A stretch of 64,000 nt of DNA from Ciborinia camelliae (Eukaryota > Ascomycota > Leotiomycetes > Helotiales > Sclerotiniaceae), in the NCBI GenBank assembly GCA_025890175.1, contig JANPYM010000002.1:1750091-1814090 (forward strand), written 5' to 3'. Under the pieces are notes generated by a model. It was not told the origin of the DNA. It saw only the letters and a program-made list of their open reading frames with translations, and ran no database searches. The first letter of the stretch is position 1. Each line of letters begins with the position of its first letter. The translations under genes were made by a program, and so were the position numbers. Shown piece by piece: positions 32,266 through 43,596 of this stretch.

Positions 32266-35200
32266 TTTGAGAGAGGATAAATAAGTGGTCGGCGGGAATA
32301 TTGAATGTCTCTTTTGGGTACCGGTATTTATTTCGCATTTGAATGTCCCGAGGGGAAATGTAAATGGGTTCTCTTTTTGGCAGAGGTTGTAAATTGTAGA
32401 TCGATGATGTTGCACAGATAGATGTCTGACCACTTTCTTCTTTTCTTCCTTTGGTATGGTGTCGAGGTTTGATTTGGGTTCGTAAGTCTTCGTGAGATTA
32501 TTCTGTAAGTCGTTCTGGGATTGGTGTAGCGTAAAGTTGGAGTTGCGTGATATGGTTGTATGAATATCCTATTCGTAGTTGCGTGATCTTATTTCACTGC
32601 CCTGTTGGCTTTGTCTGTTGATTTTGATTTTGTGCCGGGGTGATGGATAAGTAACCGGAGATCTTTTGATGGGAAACCCTTCTCAGCCTTTTAAATCGTC
32701 AATGCTGATGAAATCTAATCAATAAGAAGTAAAGCGTATGAGAGAAGGTATGAGAGTATGAGGAAGCAACGGCAACTCCGTAAGGGAAGAGATACTTGTC
32801 TTTCGGATGTTTTGTGCCGAACTAGTGTACCTAATGTCCTTCAAGGTTGGTTTCTTTCTTTTGTCTTATCGGATGGATTGATGGTTTGATAGATGATGAT
32901 ATAAATCTCTTGGTGTCCTGATGTCTTGGTGTTTTGGTGTTTTTTTGTTGCTTTGATCCTTTGACCCTTTGTATACGATCATAAGAAGAATGATGGATGG
33001 TGAATGATGAATTGATGAATTGATGTAATCTTATTCTGCTACGTAGGGAGAAGGCAGTAGGTATCTTCAGATATTTTTGTGTTTTATTTTCATGGTCAAG
33101 TGAAATCTCTTCTTTGATATGATTCAAGGAAAAGTACTGGTATCTACTAGGTAGGTAGGGAAATACAACTACAGTAAGAACCTTCGCAATGGGGGAAAAA
33201 TCGTGTCATCAAAAAGCTCCTTGCTTTTATTTTTATGGTTTTTGATGAATCTCCGCAAGATCTGCGGAAAGGGTCAAGGGTGAAGATGGCATACCAAACC
33301 GTCAATAATAATGGTACTACTGTATATATACGGAGTACGTACACTGAGAATCTGAGATGCTTTCATTTTTTGATACATATGAAGAAGGTACCTGGTATGT
33401 TGTTTATGGGTCGATGGGTCGATGGGGTCAGCGTGGGTCGAACGACTCAAACCTTCGGGGTTTTTAAATTGTTTGATGATGTCAGCGAACATTTTACTCC
33501 CTTGCTAATCTATACGCTATGGTTGATACCAACCTATGCCGATACCAATACCAATCAATCAATAATACCAATACCTTTTAAACTTATAACTTCATTCCCG
33601 GGAAATTGATACTTTGGATGCTGTACCTACCTACGTATATGTACATACCATACATACCAGGTACCTACTCACGTATCCATATCCTTCTTCTTCAAATCAT
33701 TCAAATGTCTCTCCTTTGTTTTTAACTTTTGACAGATTGCGCTAAGATGATTAATTAGACTACAGGAGTGTAGCTGCCGGCATTCCCGCTTTCTTGTTTG
33801 GTTTCTTCTTGATCTTCAAACTTCACTCCATATACGGAAGTGCGAGAACACTTGGGTATCATGGCTGTACACTTATTAAGTAACTAGGTACGAACGACTA
33901 CTAACAACTGCTAACATGATATGACATGACATCTAATTCCTTCCATCTCAATCTTTGCCTCAATTCCTTCCATTCCTTCATTTCTTGATACACAACACAA
34001 CACAACACAACACAGCTGGAGATATCCTTTTCTCCCACCTCAATAGCTGTACCAACAAAAGATGTCACTTTCCGAGGTCAAGGATATGGAGGGGCGAAGG
34101 TTGATGGCATTTCTTTTCTTCCATGGATCCTCTTCTCCTTCCCATTCTTTTTCATCCTCTTCGGTACATTGTATACCGACTCCATCATACAGACCTACCT
34201 AATTATGGGTTTATTTTCCGTACACATCATGGTGCTGCCATGTACCATGCAAAGTCCCTACGTTCTGCGACATATCACGAAGCCCAACATCTCATAGGGT
34301 TTCCGTTGCCACTCGCAAGGACTTCCAAAAATCCGATAGATCCACAGTGGCTTCCATCTCCATACATGCCGATTATTTCCAGATCCAGGTTTACCGACAC
34401 CCATCACCACGTCGCGAATTTAATTTGAGGAACCAACCGTTCATGGTGTAATATTATTATTACACCAGTAGTGACCATGTAAATGAAGACTCCTCACATC
34501 CCATCAAGTTGGTCCTTCCAATCTTATCCAACCCTATCTTAGTGGATGGCGAAAGATAATGAAATGCTTATCGCCACGCGAATATGGATAGTCTGTTGAT
34601 CCGCCTCTGTTTGGGTTTTGGATGGGCCCTTGGTTGACGGCATGCCTATCCCGATATCTTTCGTTCCGGGATACCTTTTTCGTTTCTGGAAAGGCTGCGG
34701 TAGATCGATGTGATTTCTTGCATCGGGATGCAGCCTCGCCAACCCATAACGTTGAAGAGAGGGAACCAAGGATTTGGGGTGGCGTTTCGTTCTTTTTGGG
34801 TGTGTGTCGTGGCCCGACGTGGATCCGTGGTACGGCGGTATGAGTATGCAAGGCGTACCTAGTATCACGTCATGAGAGGTCTTTGGCAAAAAAATTTGGG
34901 TAACGATTTATTACTACCTAGGTACCTAGTTATGTTTAATACCTAGGTATGGATGGATAATAGAATTTTAGTTGGCCTGAAACAAAGTGGAAGGGTTTCC
35001 GGGCAGGAGTCAAACCCGACGTTTTCATTTTATCGTAATCGAATTCTATAATTTATTTGATTTTTATTCTCTCAATCTATCGCAACCATATTTTGGTCCC
35101 ATTAATTTATAATACCCAAATCTCCAAATACTCAAGAGAGAAAAGATTTAAAGGGAAAAGAAAGTCCGTACGTTTTTTTTTTTTTTTTTTCCTAAATCAA

Positions 35201-36092
35201 TCGCTCGTTTTGTCGGAGCTGGAGGCTTATTAGCTACTCAATTTGGTATTCATGCGGCTATGACCAAAATATTCAAAATATTAAAATATGGAGAGGGGGG
35301 AGGAGGAAGGAGAGAGAGAGGGGGGAGGAGGAAGGAGAGAGAGAGGGGGGAGGAGGAAGGAGAGAGAGAGGGGGGAGGAGGAAGGAGAGAGAGAGGGGGG
35401 AGGAGAAGAGGGAAAGCGGGAGCTCTATAGCTCTGTAGTACAGCGACTGCGATCCGCCCCTCTCGCCCCCAAGCCTTCATTTCAGGCTCTGTGGGCGTTG
35501 CCCACATTCCTATATAATATAATAATTGTTGGGATAATGATCATGTGATTAGAGACTATCGTACTACCGGTACGCCTCGTACGACATAGCACGTAACGAA
35601 CTGGTACGGCAGTTACATGTTGGATATAGGTAGGTACCGCCCTGGAGGAACTTCCAGGGTTCTTGCCTAAGGCGCCTAAGGCATGAAGCTGGAGCTACCT
35701 AGGAGATCGAGGGTACCTCTTTCCGATCAAAATGTTCTTCCTCTTTATAGTTTACTACAATACTATTCCGATGCCTAAGATTATCATTCCTTTTCCACTT
35801 CACTTCATAACAGGTTCCTCTATAGCTTCGTTTCAAACCCCGAGTCCAAATACCATATATGTAAATACAATCAATCGTAGTACGATTCCGTCTTGATGAC
35901 CGCATGGTGATACCAACCGACAGCATTAAAAACCCCACGCAATCAAGATCTCCAAAAAGATTCGTCTAGAATCTACATCGACATCTACATCTACAGCGCA
36001 CCTCAATCATACATCAATCACAAATCAAGAATCCAAGGACATAGTAGGTAGAGTCGAATTCATCCATTTTTGCATTCCTGAGCTCCACTCCA
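32266..36092. other. Long gene-poor spacer (3.8 kb)
   Basis: AT-rich sequence with CCTAGGTA words (33147-33160, 34915-34950), a stretch with coding-like composition near 35200-35280 of uncertain meaning, and the 25-bp purine array at 35290-35404. No complete gene was recognised. Confidence 0.5.
35290..35404. repeat. 25-bp purine tandem repeat, about 4.5 copies
   Basis: G6 runs recur at 35295, 35320, 35345, 35370 and 35395, an exact 25-base period of GGGGGG-A-GG-A-GG-AA-GG and a GA run. The array is entirely purine on the plus strand, so triplex or slippage-prone structures are plausible. It lies in intergenic DNA. Confidence 0.9.
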
Positions 36093-36577
36093 CTACTGAG
36101 CAACACACTTCCATGGAGCGGCCTCCACTTGTGCCCATGTAATACATTGAAAGTTCGTTCTGGAATCCCCGGCGTGGCACGATGTTCCCTCGACAATGTA
36201 CCCCGCGGGATCTAGTTCGTAACCCCCGTCGAGGCGGTACGCCTTTTTGCAGAAGGCTTGGCAATCCATTGCGCTGTGGGATACCTGGGACGTGGGGAAA
36301 GGGTGAGGTTAGTTGGGGGTTGTTTGGTTTGGTTTGGTTTGGTTTCATGGGGTTGGGTGGAAGGGTGGGAACCCCAAAGGGGTTGGGATGCATGGGGAGA
36401 TGGAGGTATGGGGTTGCTTACATGGTTGGGTGTTACGCAACATGGGCTGCCGGCTGCATCGTGGCATTGGCAGTAATTGCAAGCTGCAACTACGGTGGCG
36501 GTTGGTGCTTGACTGGATACTGCTTGGACGCTAGCAGTCGCGGCGAGGAACAAAGCGATCGAGGTGAATTTAACCAT
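36093..36577 (-). CDS. Small secreted cysteine-rich protein (effector candidate)
   Basis: Deduced exons 36577-36422 and 36284-36093 (intron 137 bases with GTAAGC donor and CCCAG acceptor), 115 residues. Residues 1-19 (MVKFTSIALFLAATASVQA) form a clear signal peptide. The mature protein has ten cysteines: 33, 36, 38, 46, 47, 60, 64, 88, 99 and 112, enough for five disulfides, including a CC pair. No known domain was recognised. Its size, secretion signal and Cys content resemble fungal apoplastic effectors or surface proteins. A TATATAAA box lies at about 36687-36694, roughly 110 bases upstream of the ATG. The intron contains a GGTTT/AAACC simple repeat, which may create a splicing-sensitive element. 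Confidence 0.75.
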
Positions 36578-36686
36578 GTTTGCGATTTGAGAGATGGATA
36601 CCTAGGTATAGGTGTAGTGTCGTGTCGTGTAGGTAAATAGTTTAAGGAAAGTGTAAAGGATAACAGTGAGAAGGAAAAATGCTACG

Positions 36687-36694
36687 TTTATATA
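36687..36694 (-). promoter_or_regulatory. TATA box of the secreted-protein gene
   Basis: On the minus strand the octamer reads TATATAAA about 110 bases upstream of the ATG at 36577, a usual distance for fungal promoters with strong regulated expression. It is inferred from sequence only. Confidence 0.6.
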
Positions 36695-37495
36695 CTTTCC
36701 CTCTTAAGATTGGAATGACTGGGCAGCGTTCATACTTTTTGGGGGTTATAACCCTTTTCCTTGTTGTGACAACCATTGCTTAAATAAATGCAACTTTAAT
36801 AGACGTTGCCATTCTCACGCTTCGGGGAGCCAAAAAGCATAATTTCGACACCGACCTTTTCATGCTCTCCAAACGGTGCAATCGAGAAAGAACGGCTCAA
36901 TCGCGCAGTTCAGTTCGATCCTCTCTCGGATTCGTTCACATCCTGCATTACATTGCTCAATGGATTTTCATTCGCCCTTCATAAATAAATATAAACATCA
37001 TCCGAAATGAAATCTTCGCAAAAAAAAAAAAGGTTCATTCTCCTCCATCCTCCTCGCGATCCTCTCCCCCCTCGGCTGACGTCAAACACTCTAATAAAGT
37101 TGGCGCGCACGTGATATGCGGCGGGGGCGGTGGATCCATCGATTGGTTGATGGGTGCCCGTCGCCCTCCCTAGGGTTCCGCTCGACGAATGGTGGAGCGC
37201 CCGCTTGCCACACACGTGTTTCATAGTCCACTTTGGGGGTTGGGATCCAGCCAGGTTGCCTACCTGGTGGGAAGGCTTAAGGTTTGGAATTTGTTATTGG
37301 GTTTTCATGCGGGAAAAGTTTGAGCGGTTTTGAGTGAGTTGGGGGGAGTTGAGTTGAGTTGAGTTGAGTTGAGATGGTTTGGTTTGGTTGGCTTTGGTTT
37401 GGTTGGGTTGGGTTGGGTTTTTCCGATCCGTTCGCTTTACCTACTTCTCCCCTTCCCCTCCTCTTCCCCCGCGTCCGAATATGTCGTGCACGCCA

Positions 37496-37505
37496 GTCAC
37501 GTGAC
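37496..37505. promoter_or_regulatory. Palindromic GTCACGTGAC E-box (CBF1-type)
   Basis: A perfect 10-base palindrome containing CACGTG, the core of bHLH sites such as CBF1. Another TCACGTGA lies at 37639-37646 and a CACGTGA near 37108. They sit 0.5-1.1 kb upstream of the secreted-protein gene and just before the tRNA-Ser; which gene they serve is unknown. Confidence 0.45.
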
Positions 37506-37886
37506 CAAGTAAGGGCTTGTGGAATGGTATCATCAAGAGTCTGTAATGATCATCATCTAATAAAAGAATCATGCTGAAGAAAGAGGAAAGGATTCTCTTC
37601 AGAGCATCCCGTCTCCATCTCATATCGAGCGTGAATGATCACGTGACTAGCTATATGGCATTGATGAGGGGCCTAGGTAGGTAGGTAGGCATGACATTCT
37701 AGTAATTGAAACCTGGAAATTAAACAGGACTGGGTTTGGCCTCCAAGGCAGCCAAAACCGTACCGTTAGGTAGGTGGGTAAGAATCCCCCTAACCTCCGA
37801 GTTTTATTTCATGTACGATCAACTTGGACCAGGCGGAGTAGGTACAATATGGACAATGCCCCCGCGATCATCAACAAATCCCTTCA

Positions 37887-37967
37887 GGCGTCGTGACGGA
37901 GTGGTTAACGTGATTGACTAGAAATCAATTCCTTTCGGGGGCGCATGTTCGAATCATGCCGACGTCG
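37887..37967 (+). tRNA. tRNA-Ser(AGA)
   Basis: Cloverleaf read by hand: acceptor GGCGTCG with CGACGTC (one G-U pair at 2-71), discriminator G. The D stem is ACG/CGT with AGTGGTTAA in the loop, the anticodon stem ATTGA/TCAAT with loop CTAGAAA, and a long variable arm (CC..GG) as in class II tRNAs. The T arm is GCATG-TTCGAAT-CATGC. The anticodon AGA (37920-37922) gives Ser. No intron. A T7 run at 37970-37977 is the likely Pol III stop. Confidence 0.93.
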
Positions 37968-38172
37968 AGATTTTTTTCTCTCTTTTTTTGGTCTTTTCTT
38001 TTTTTTGGGGGATGCGGGTGGTTTTGGGATGCTTACCTAGGTAGGTAGGTACCTAGGTACTTCTTCAAGGACGGGAGTCGGACATTTAGGTACCTTTACT
38101 TGGTACACTGGGCACTTACAATTTTTCCAGGGACCGACCGTTTTCTGAATTAGGTAATCCTTACTTAGAGTA

Positions 38173-38866
38173 CAGTCGGTAACAAGCAAACCTTACTTAA
38201 AAAAATTTTGATCCTAAATTTAATTTTTTTTATTATAAAATATGCGGATTTCGAAGCCGATTCCAATGGTATAAAAATATTTTTAAAATTCCATTAGGAA
38301 AAGCTTCAAAAACCCAAAAAACAAAATCTTGAAATCGGAACTATCATCACGTGATCATCCGATCTCTTATATAAGCTATATCAGATCGACGACGCCACTT
38401 ACGTATAATCTAATTATATTATTCGATTTATCTAATTCTCCTCTATCATTTCATATAATCTAAACTCTAAAAAATTGAAAACTAAATAATATCACATAAT
38501 TTCATCTTTCCCTTTTTTCTTCCCTTTCTTTTTTTCTTCTTCTCTTTTTCCTTTTTTTCTTTTTCATTTTGATAGCTTTTTTCGTCCAATCATTTCGGAC
38601 AATAATATTTTATTATATATAATATAGAATAATATAATATAAATTCGAATAATATCATATACATTCAAACGATAATTCCAATCCCTCAACTGTCGTCACG
38701 TAATGCCCCCGAATTTCCTGTATATTAAATATTAAATCAAATATATATCGAATTATATTTTTTATTATATATTTAGATTCTCTGGATTATTCTGTATATA
38801 TTGTATTAAAAAAATTAAATTAAATAAGAATTTCTTTTTTAAGTGAGGTTTGCTTGTTATCGACTG
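38173..38866. mobile_element. TA-flanked MITE-like element, 694 bp, 32-bp TIRs
   Basis: The left end starts CAGTCGGTAACAAGCAAACC and the right end on the other strand starts CAGTCGATAACAAGCAAACC. The first 32 bases match at 30 positions. TA dinucleotides flank the element (38171-38172 and 38867-38868), fitting Tc1/mariner-type TA target duplication, and CAGT ends are common in pogo/Fot1 groups. The interior is very AT-rich and has no transposase frame, so it would be non-autonomous. It also carries CACGTGA, a TATATAA sequence and long pyrimidine tracts. Confidence 0.82.
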
Positions 38867-38868
38867 TA

Positions 38869-40903
38869 CCTACGGAGTGTCTGAATTTCCCAATTTCAAA
38901 GCGGAGAAAATTTTCACCCCCACCGCATGGATGGATCATGGATGGATGGGTACTGTTATGGATACCTACCGGACCGGACTCCAGCGTCGAGTCAGACAGA
39001 GTATGGTACTTTTGAGTCTTGGACATGTTTGTCGCACGTTCAGAACTTCCGATGGAATCTTCTCGGTTTTGCCCGATATGAAGGGGCGAGGTGTGAAACG
39101 AAATGAAACGAAACGAAACAAATTGAAATGAAATGCAATGGAACGGAACGGAATAGGGCTGGTTGGTTGGGATTTTCGAATGGGGAATTGGGAATTGGGA
39201 ATTTGTTTAAATACCTAGATAGCATCATCTTGATGAATGATATCTAGGGAACTTTATTACATATTAATCTTCTTCTTCTTCATATCTCCATCTTCATCTT
39301 CTGGATTCTCTACCAGATCTTGGGAATTACCTAATATATGTAGGTAGGTAGGTAATTATCGTGAAGATTTCACTGTATAGTTGTGGAAAATAGTTATACT
39401 AATAAGCCACTCTGCTTAGCATTATATAACATTTCCAACAATAGTATACTGTAGATAGATAGTAATAGGGTCGGTACTAGGTAGGTAGGTAGATAGTAGG
39501 TAAATCTAGGAATCGAGGTAATTATCGTGAAGATAGCATACCCAGCTGTAACAGATAGCAATACTATATCCGCTCGTTTTCCTGAGGTAATATAGGTATC
39601 TAGCTTAACAAAAAGCCTAACAGCCTAACCAGCAGGTGATTCCCGTCGTGAATACGGTGAATATTAGGTAGCCAATCGAAATCGAAATCGAAATCAAGGC
39701 GAATCTTGGAAAGTTGGAAGGCGATGGGAGCGCTAGCATTATACCTAATATATGTAAGTGAGGGTGTTGGAACTCGATTTGATTTGATATGACGTACGGT
39801 TTTGAATTGGATGTCGGGTTTCGATTGTGATTGTGATGGATTTATGTCGGTTATCTAGTTACGTAGGTTGAAACTTGAAACTTGAAACTTGATATGAAAA
39901 TTGAGTAACCTTTGTTATGGCCTTGGAAGTGGTAGGTAGGTAGGAGGTGGTAAATGGTGGGCGGGGATAAATAGATGGTAGGTAAGTGGTAGTTTCCATT
40001 GTTATGGTATGGCAGATGGTAGGTAAGTGGCTTCCCAAAATTCATACCTAGGCCTTGATTATGACGGCCGGCGCCTAGGTTGGTATCCATCCTACCTATG
40101 GATGGGCAAACCTTTGCGCAATTGATAGGTAAATGATGGAGGTAAATGGAGGTTCGTTACACCTTGTACGGAGGAGTACCTATGTATTTGATAGGTAGGT
40201 ACGAAAATGTAAGTTGGAAGTTGGAAGCTATGGGATGAGAGGGAGGGAGGTATAAAAGCAAGAAAGCAAGCAGGTAGGTGTCTTCCTATTTTTTCTTGCT
40301 TTTTTGCTTTTTGATGGGATGATTTATATTTTATAATATTTAAGTGAATCGCGCCTCCCTTACGTCCTTGAATTATTATTATTTTTTGGAGAGAAAGATT
40401 CGAAGAGTGTAGAGATAAGGATCTATGATCATAACCCTACTCTGAGGATTTTCAATGTAAGGGAAAAGAAAAGAGGGTGATTTAATCGGATTATTTAAAT
40501 AATTCACTTTTTGACTCGGACGAGGAGGGAATTGCAGGATTTTTGAGGATTTGAGTCAAGGGGGTCGGGAGAGTCGAGAAGAAGGTTTATGGGATATGGT
40601 TCCAAGGAGAGAAAACGAAACGGAGACAAGATACCAGACAGCACCAACGAGTTCATATTCTGAATAGCTGAATGAATAGCTTCGAAATCGCAATACGGAT
40701 ACCGATACTGTCGCGGTTTTATCAAGACGATATCGTCAACCATCAGCTACTACTATCTATCCCTTGAAAAACAAAAACGAAAAGGAAAATCGCGTTTGAT
40801 ACGAATACCAATTCAACACATTCATCCATCTATCCTTCTTCACCTTCGAACAATACAATACAATACACCAACCCGCGAATAAACCAAACCCCAACAACTC
40901 AAC
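38869..40903. other. Spacer between MITE-like element and MARVEL-like gene
   Basis: It includes several TAGGTAGG words (39345, 39480, 39935), one copy of the fold-back repeat (39381-39441) and GAAACG-type simple repeats. No gene was recognised. Confidence 0.5.
39381..39441. repeat. ~60-nt fold-back repeat, copy A
   Basis: TTGTGGAAAATAG..ATTTCCAACAA is an imperfect inverted repeat around a short central CACTCT loop, flanked by TAG on both sides. A related copy lies at 58981-59038 and shares the whole middle (AAGCCACTCTGCTTAGCATT). Confidence 0.75.
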
Positions 40904-41484
40904 ATGACAATACTAGAACGCCTGAATCCGCTCGAATACGGAGTAGGAACAATTACCCATGCCATATGGAGATTTCTACAATTCGTATTGGCACTTACGG
41001 TTATTGGATTGTATGGGACGGATTTAGATAAGGCGCATAGAGAACATAAATACACGGATGGAAAATGGGTATATATATTTTCCCTTTCCCTTTCCCCTCC
41101 TTCCTCCTCCACCCTACCCTACTAACACCCCCCCCCCCTTAGGTCTACGCTGTAATCACCGCGTCCTTCTCCGCCTTCACATCTCTCCTCCACCTCATCC
41201 CCCTCATCAATCTCATCCCCATGCTCTTCCTCTGGGACGCCATCCTATTCATCCTCTGGATCGCCCTCTTTGGTCTCTTTGGAAATATGTATATACATGA
41301 GAGAGCGGAAGGCGACGCCGGTGTTCAGAGGATGAAAAATGCCGTTTGGGTTGATCTGGTTAATGCGCTTTTGTGGGCGGGGAGTGCGGTTGGGATGGTG
41401 ATCTTTTGGAGGATGGGGAGGAGGGAGAAGAGAACTAGGTGGACGGGGAGGGCCAAGGGGAGGAGTGGGAGTGCGGGGGTTTAG
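40904..41484 (+). CDS. Four-helix membrane protein, MARVEL-like
   Basis: Exons 40904-41068 and 41143-41484 encode 168 residues. Hydrophobic segments lie at about 20-40, 58-78, 82-103 and 122-144, a four-helix layout typical of fungal MARVEL proteins that organise membrane domains or trafficking. The first helix contains FLQFVLALTVIGLYG; a charged loop (DKAHREHK) follows it. The C-terminus is short and very basic (RREKRTRWTGRAKGR). The intron (74 bases) has donor GTATAT, branch ACTAAC at 41121-41126 and acceptor TTAG after a run of C. The upstream ATG at 40904 is in a good context (CAACATGAC). Exact function unknown; topology is the main support. Confidence 0.75.
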
Positions 41485-41857
41485 CATGGCGGGGTGCGTG
41501 GTGCGGTGCGCGGTGCGGTTGGAGAAATATCTTCCATCATGGATTGAAGTATGTTACAACTTGAAGCAGCGCCTCATACATACTATATCGATAAAATCGC
41601 AACCAATCTCCAACAGCACCATGAGACTAGCTAGCATCATCTCTTCGAACTTCCTTGGGTAATCTTACAATGCTTCGAATAACACACAACCCACAACGTT
41701 GTGACGACAATTTCTCAACCATCCCTGGAATCTTCATTCATTACAACTCGAAATGCTATCAAACGCATCCTCATCAATGTCCTAGCAATTGAATATATAA
41801 AGCCAGCAGATACCTTAAGGATGAGATGCTAGTGGATGGACTAGGGAGATGGGACGA

Positions 41858-41888
<31 letters not shown>

Positions 41889-42526
41889 GGACTTTTTCTT
41901 TTTTTCTCGGCGGAGTAGGAGAAAATATTTCATACTAATAATGATTAAAGTTGATTTGATGAGCGGATGAGCGGATGGCGAGATGGAAATGGTATTATGG
42001 AATATGGATTCATGGAATAGGGGATAGGATATAGATACCAAAAGGGCTTTTAGTTTTTAGTTTTTTTTTGCTCGTTCACTTGTTCTCTTGTTTTCTGGCA
42101 GGTGGATTGCTTCGAAGTTCGATACCCCCTCTTTCAATTGATATACGATTTTATGAATGGATGAATAGATGGATGGATGATATTGTTGTTGTTGTTGTTG
42201 TATTTTGAATCTTGATAGTATTTATGGACTGTTTGGACTGTATGTAGGTACCTAGTAGTACTAGGTGGGTACGAGTTTACAACTTATCAACATGCCCTAG
42301 GTACGCCTCCCCTGGGGATTAGGTACTAGGTACCTAGGTAGGTAGGTAACGAAACCCGAAATCCAACCGCCCAGGCCCCGGCGCGCCAGTGCGGTCCCAT
42401 TATCCACATTTAATCCACCATTTTTTCATAACTGTTTTTTTTTTACTTTTCTTCTTACCTAATTGATCGACGGGGAAATATATACACAAATTCACACCCC
42501 AATATTCAATCAACAGAAATCGAAAC
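41485..42526. other. Spacer with ATG/TTG microsatellites
   Basis: It contains an ATG/GAT trinucleotide run (41859-41884), a TTG run (42182-42200) and a cluster of CCTAGGTA words (42240-42350). No gene was recognised apart from the tRNA at its end. Confidence 0.55.
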
Positions 42527-42622
42527 GCCCGTTTGGCTTAGCGGTAAAGCGCATCACTAGTACTTGCAATTCATTGCATCCTTCAAATGATGAGATCCTA
42601 GGTTCGATTCCTAGAACGGGCA
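42527..42622 (+). tRNA. tRNA-Thr(AGT), with 24-nt intron, second copy
   Basis: The same cloverleaf as the copy at 12657-12752. The anticodon AGT is at 42559-42561 and the intron at 42563-42586. The only difference from the first copy is one C/T in the intron; the mature tRNA is identical. T-rich sequence downstream (GCTTTTGTTTTTGC) is a likely Pol III stop. Confidence 0.93.
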
Positions 42623-42907
42623 TTGCTTTTGTTTTTGCTTTGTGGTCGGTCTATTTATTGTGAGGTGTGTAGATTTTTTTTTTTTGATGGTGTGTGTGTG
42701 TGGTTTGTGTTGGTTTGTGTTGGTTTGTGGTGGTGGGGATTGGGGATTGAGGGTTTGTCGTTTTTATTGGTGTAGTGCGGTGGTGGGGATTCAAATGTTT
42801 GAAATGCTCTCAATTTTCTCTCTCTCTCTCTCTCTATATATATTTTTTGCAATTGCCATGGCAGGCAGCCAGCCAGCCCACCGGGAGAAAATGTAGTACA
42901 TAAATAA

Positions 42908-43434
42908 TACGGCAAATACCTGAACTAGCATGTTTTTCAACTTTGATACTCCAACTAGCACAATGTGCTATTTGAGGTCGATTGAAAAAATAAAATTATG
43001 CCATTCGAGTCCAAAAAAACGGCAAATACCTGAACTAACATGTTTTTGAACTTTGATATCCCATTTGGCACCATAGAAACTTTCCATTTCGACCTCAAAT
43101 AGCATAAATTCGAAAAAAGGGGGTAGGTTCGTAGGTTCGTAGGTTCGATGGGGAGGGGGTAGGTTCGATGGGAGGGAGTAGGTTTATACGATTTTTTAGA
43201 CTCAAATAGCATATAAATTAGAATTAGAAGAGTACATTTTATTTTTTTTGGATTCAAATAATATATAAATCGAGATTGAAATATCATATTTTTTTTCGAG
43301 ATTAAATTAGCATTATTTATAAAAAGATTTAGGATTCAAATAGCAATATATGCTATTTGAGATCGAAATGGAAAGTTTTTATATTAGTTGGGGTATCAAA
43401 GTTGAAAAACATGCTATTTCAGGTATTTGCCGTA
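42908..43434. mobile_element. 527-bp inverted-repeat element with a nested third copy
   Basis: The left end (TACGGCAAATACCTGAACTA, from 42908) and the right end read on the minus strand (TACGGCAAATACCTGAAATA, from 43434) match over about 50 bases. AATAA occurs on both sides (42903-42907 and 43435-43439), a possible target duplication. A third, direct copy of the terminus lies inside at 43019-43105, so an insertion into itself or a composite origin is likely. No transposase frame was found. Confidence 0.7.
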
Positions 43435-43596
43435 AATAATAAGTAAAGTTAGTAAGTAGCTAAACTACCTAGGTACCTAGATAAAGGTAAGTGATAAAAT
43501 GACGCCTAGGGGGGGCGTCCCTGACGCAGGCGTCAGTTTAATTGAATTTTTAAATATAAAACCAATTCGGATCGAAAACGAAATGCTACCATTCGA

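Larger units (their letters stand above)
36578..37886. other. Upstream region of the secreted-protein gene
   Basis: It contains the TATA box, a GC-rich patch (37020-37230), a perfect CRE-like TGACGTCA (37077-37084), CACGTGA sites, and GTTGA/GGTTG simple repeats (37340-37420). No gene was recognised. Confidence 0.55.

Noticed and set aside
34990..35020. A tRNA T-arm-like sequence (CAGGAGTCAAACCC)
   Set aside because: No D arm, anticodon stem or matching acceptor was found around it.
38850..39131. A 93-codon frame across the right end of the MITE-like element
   Set aside because: It straddles the transposon boundary; the composition is simple-sequence rich (GAAACG repeats).
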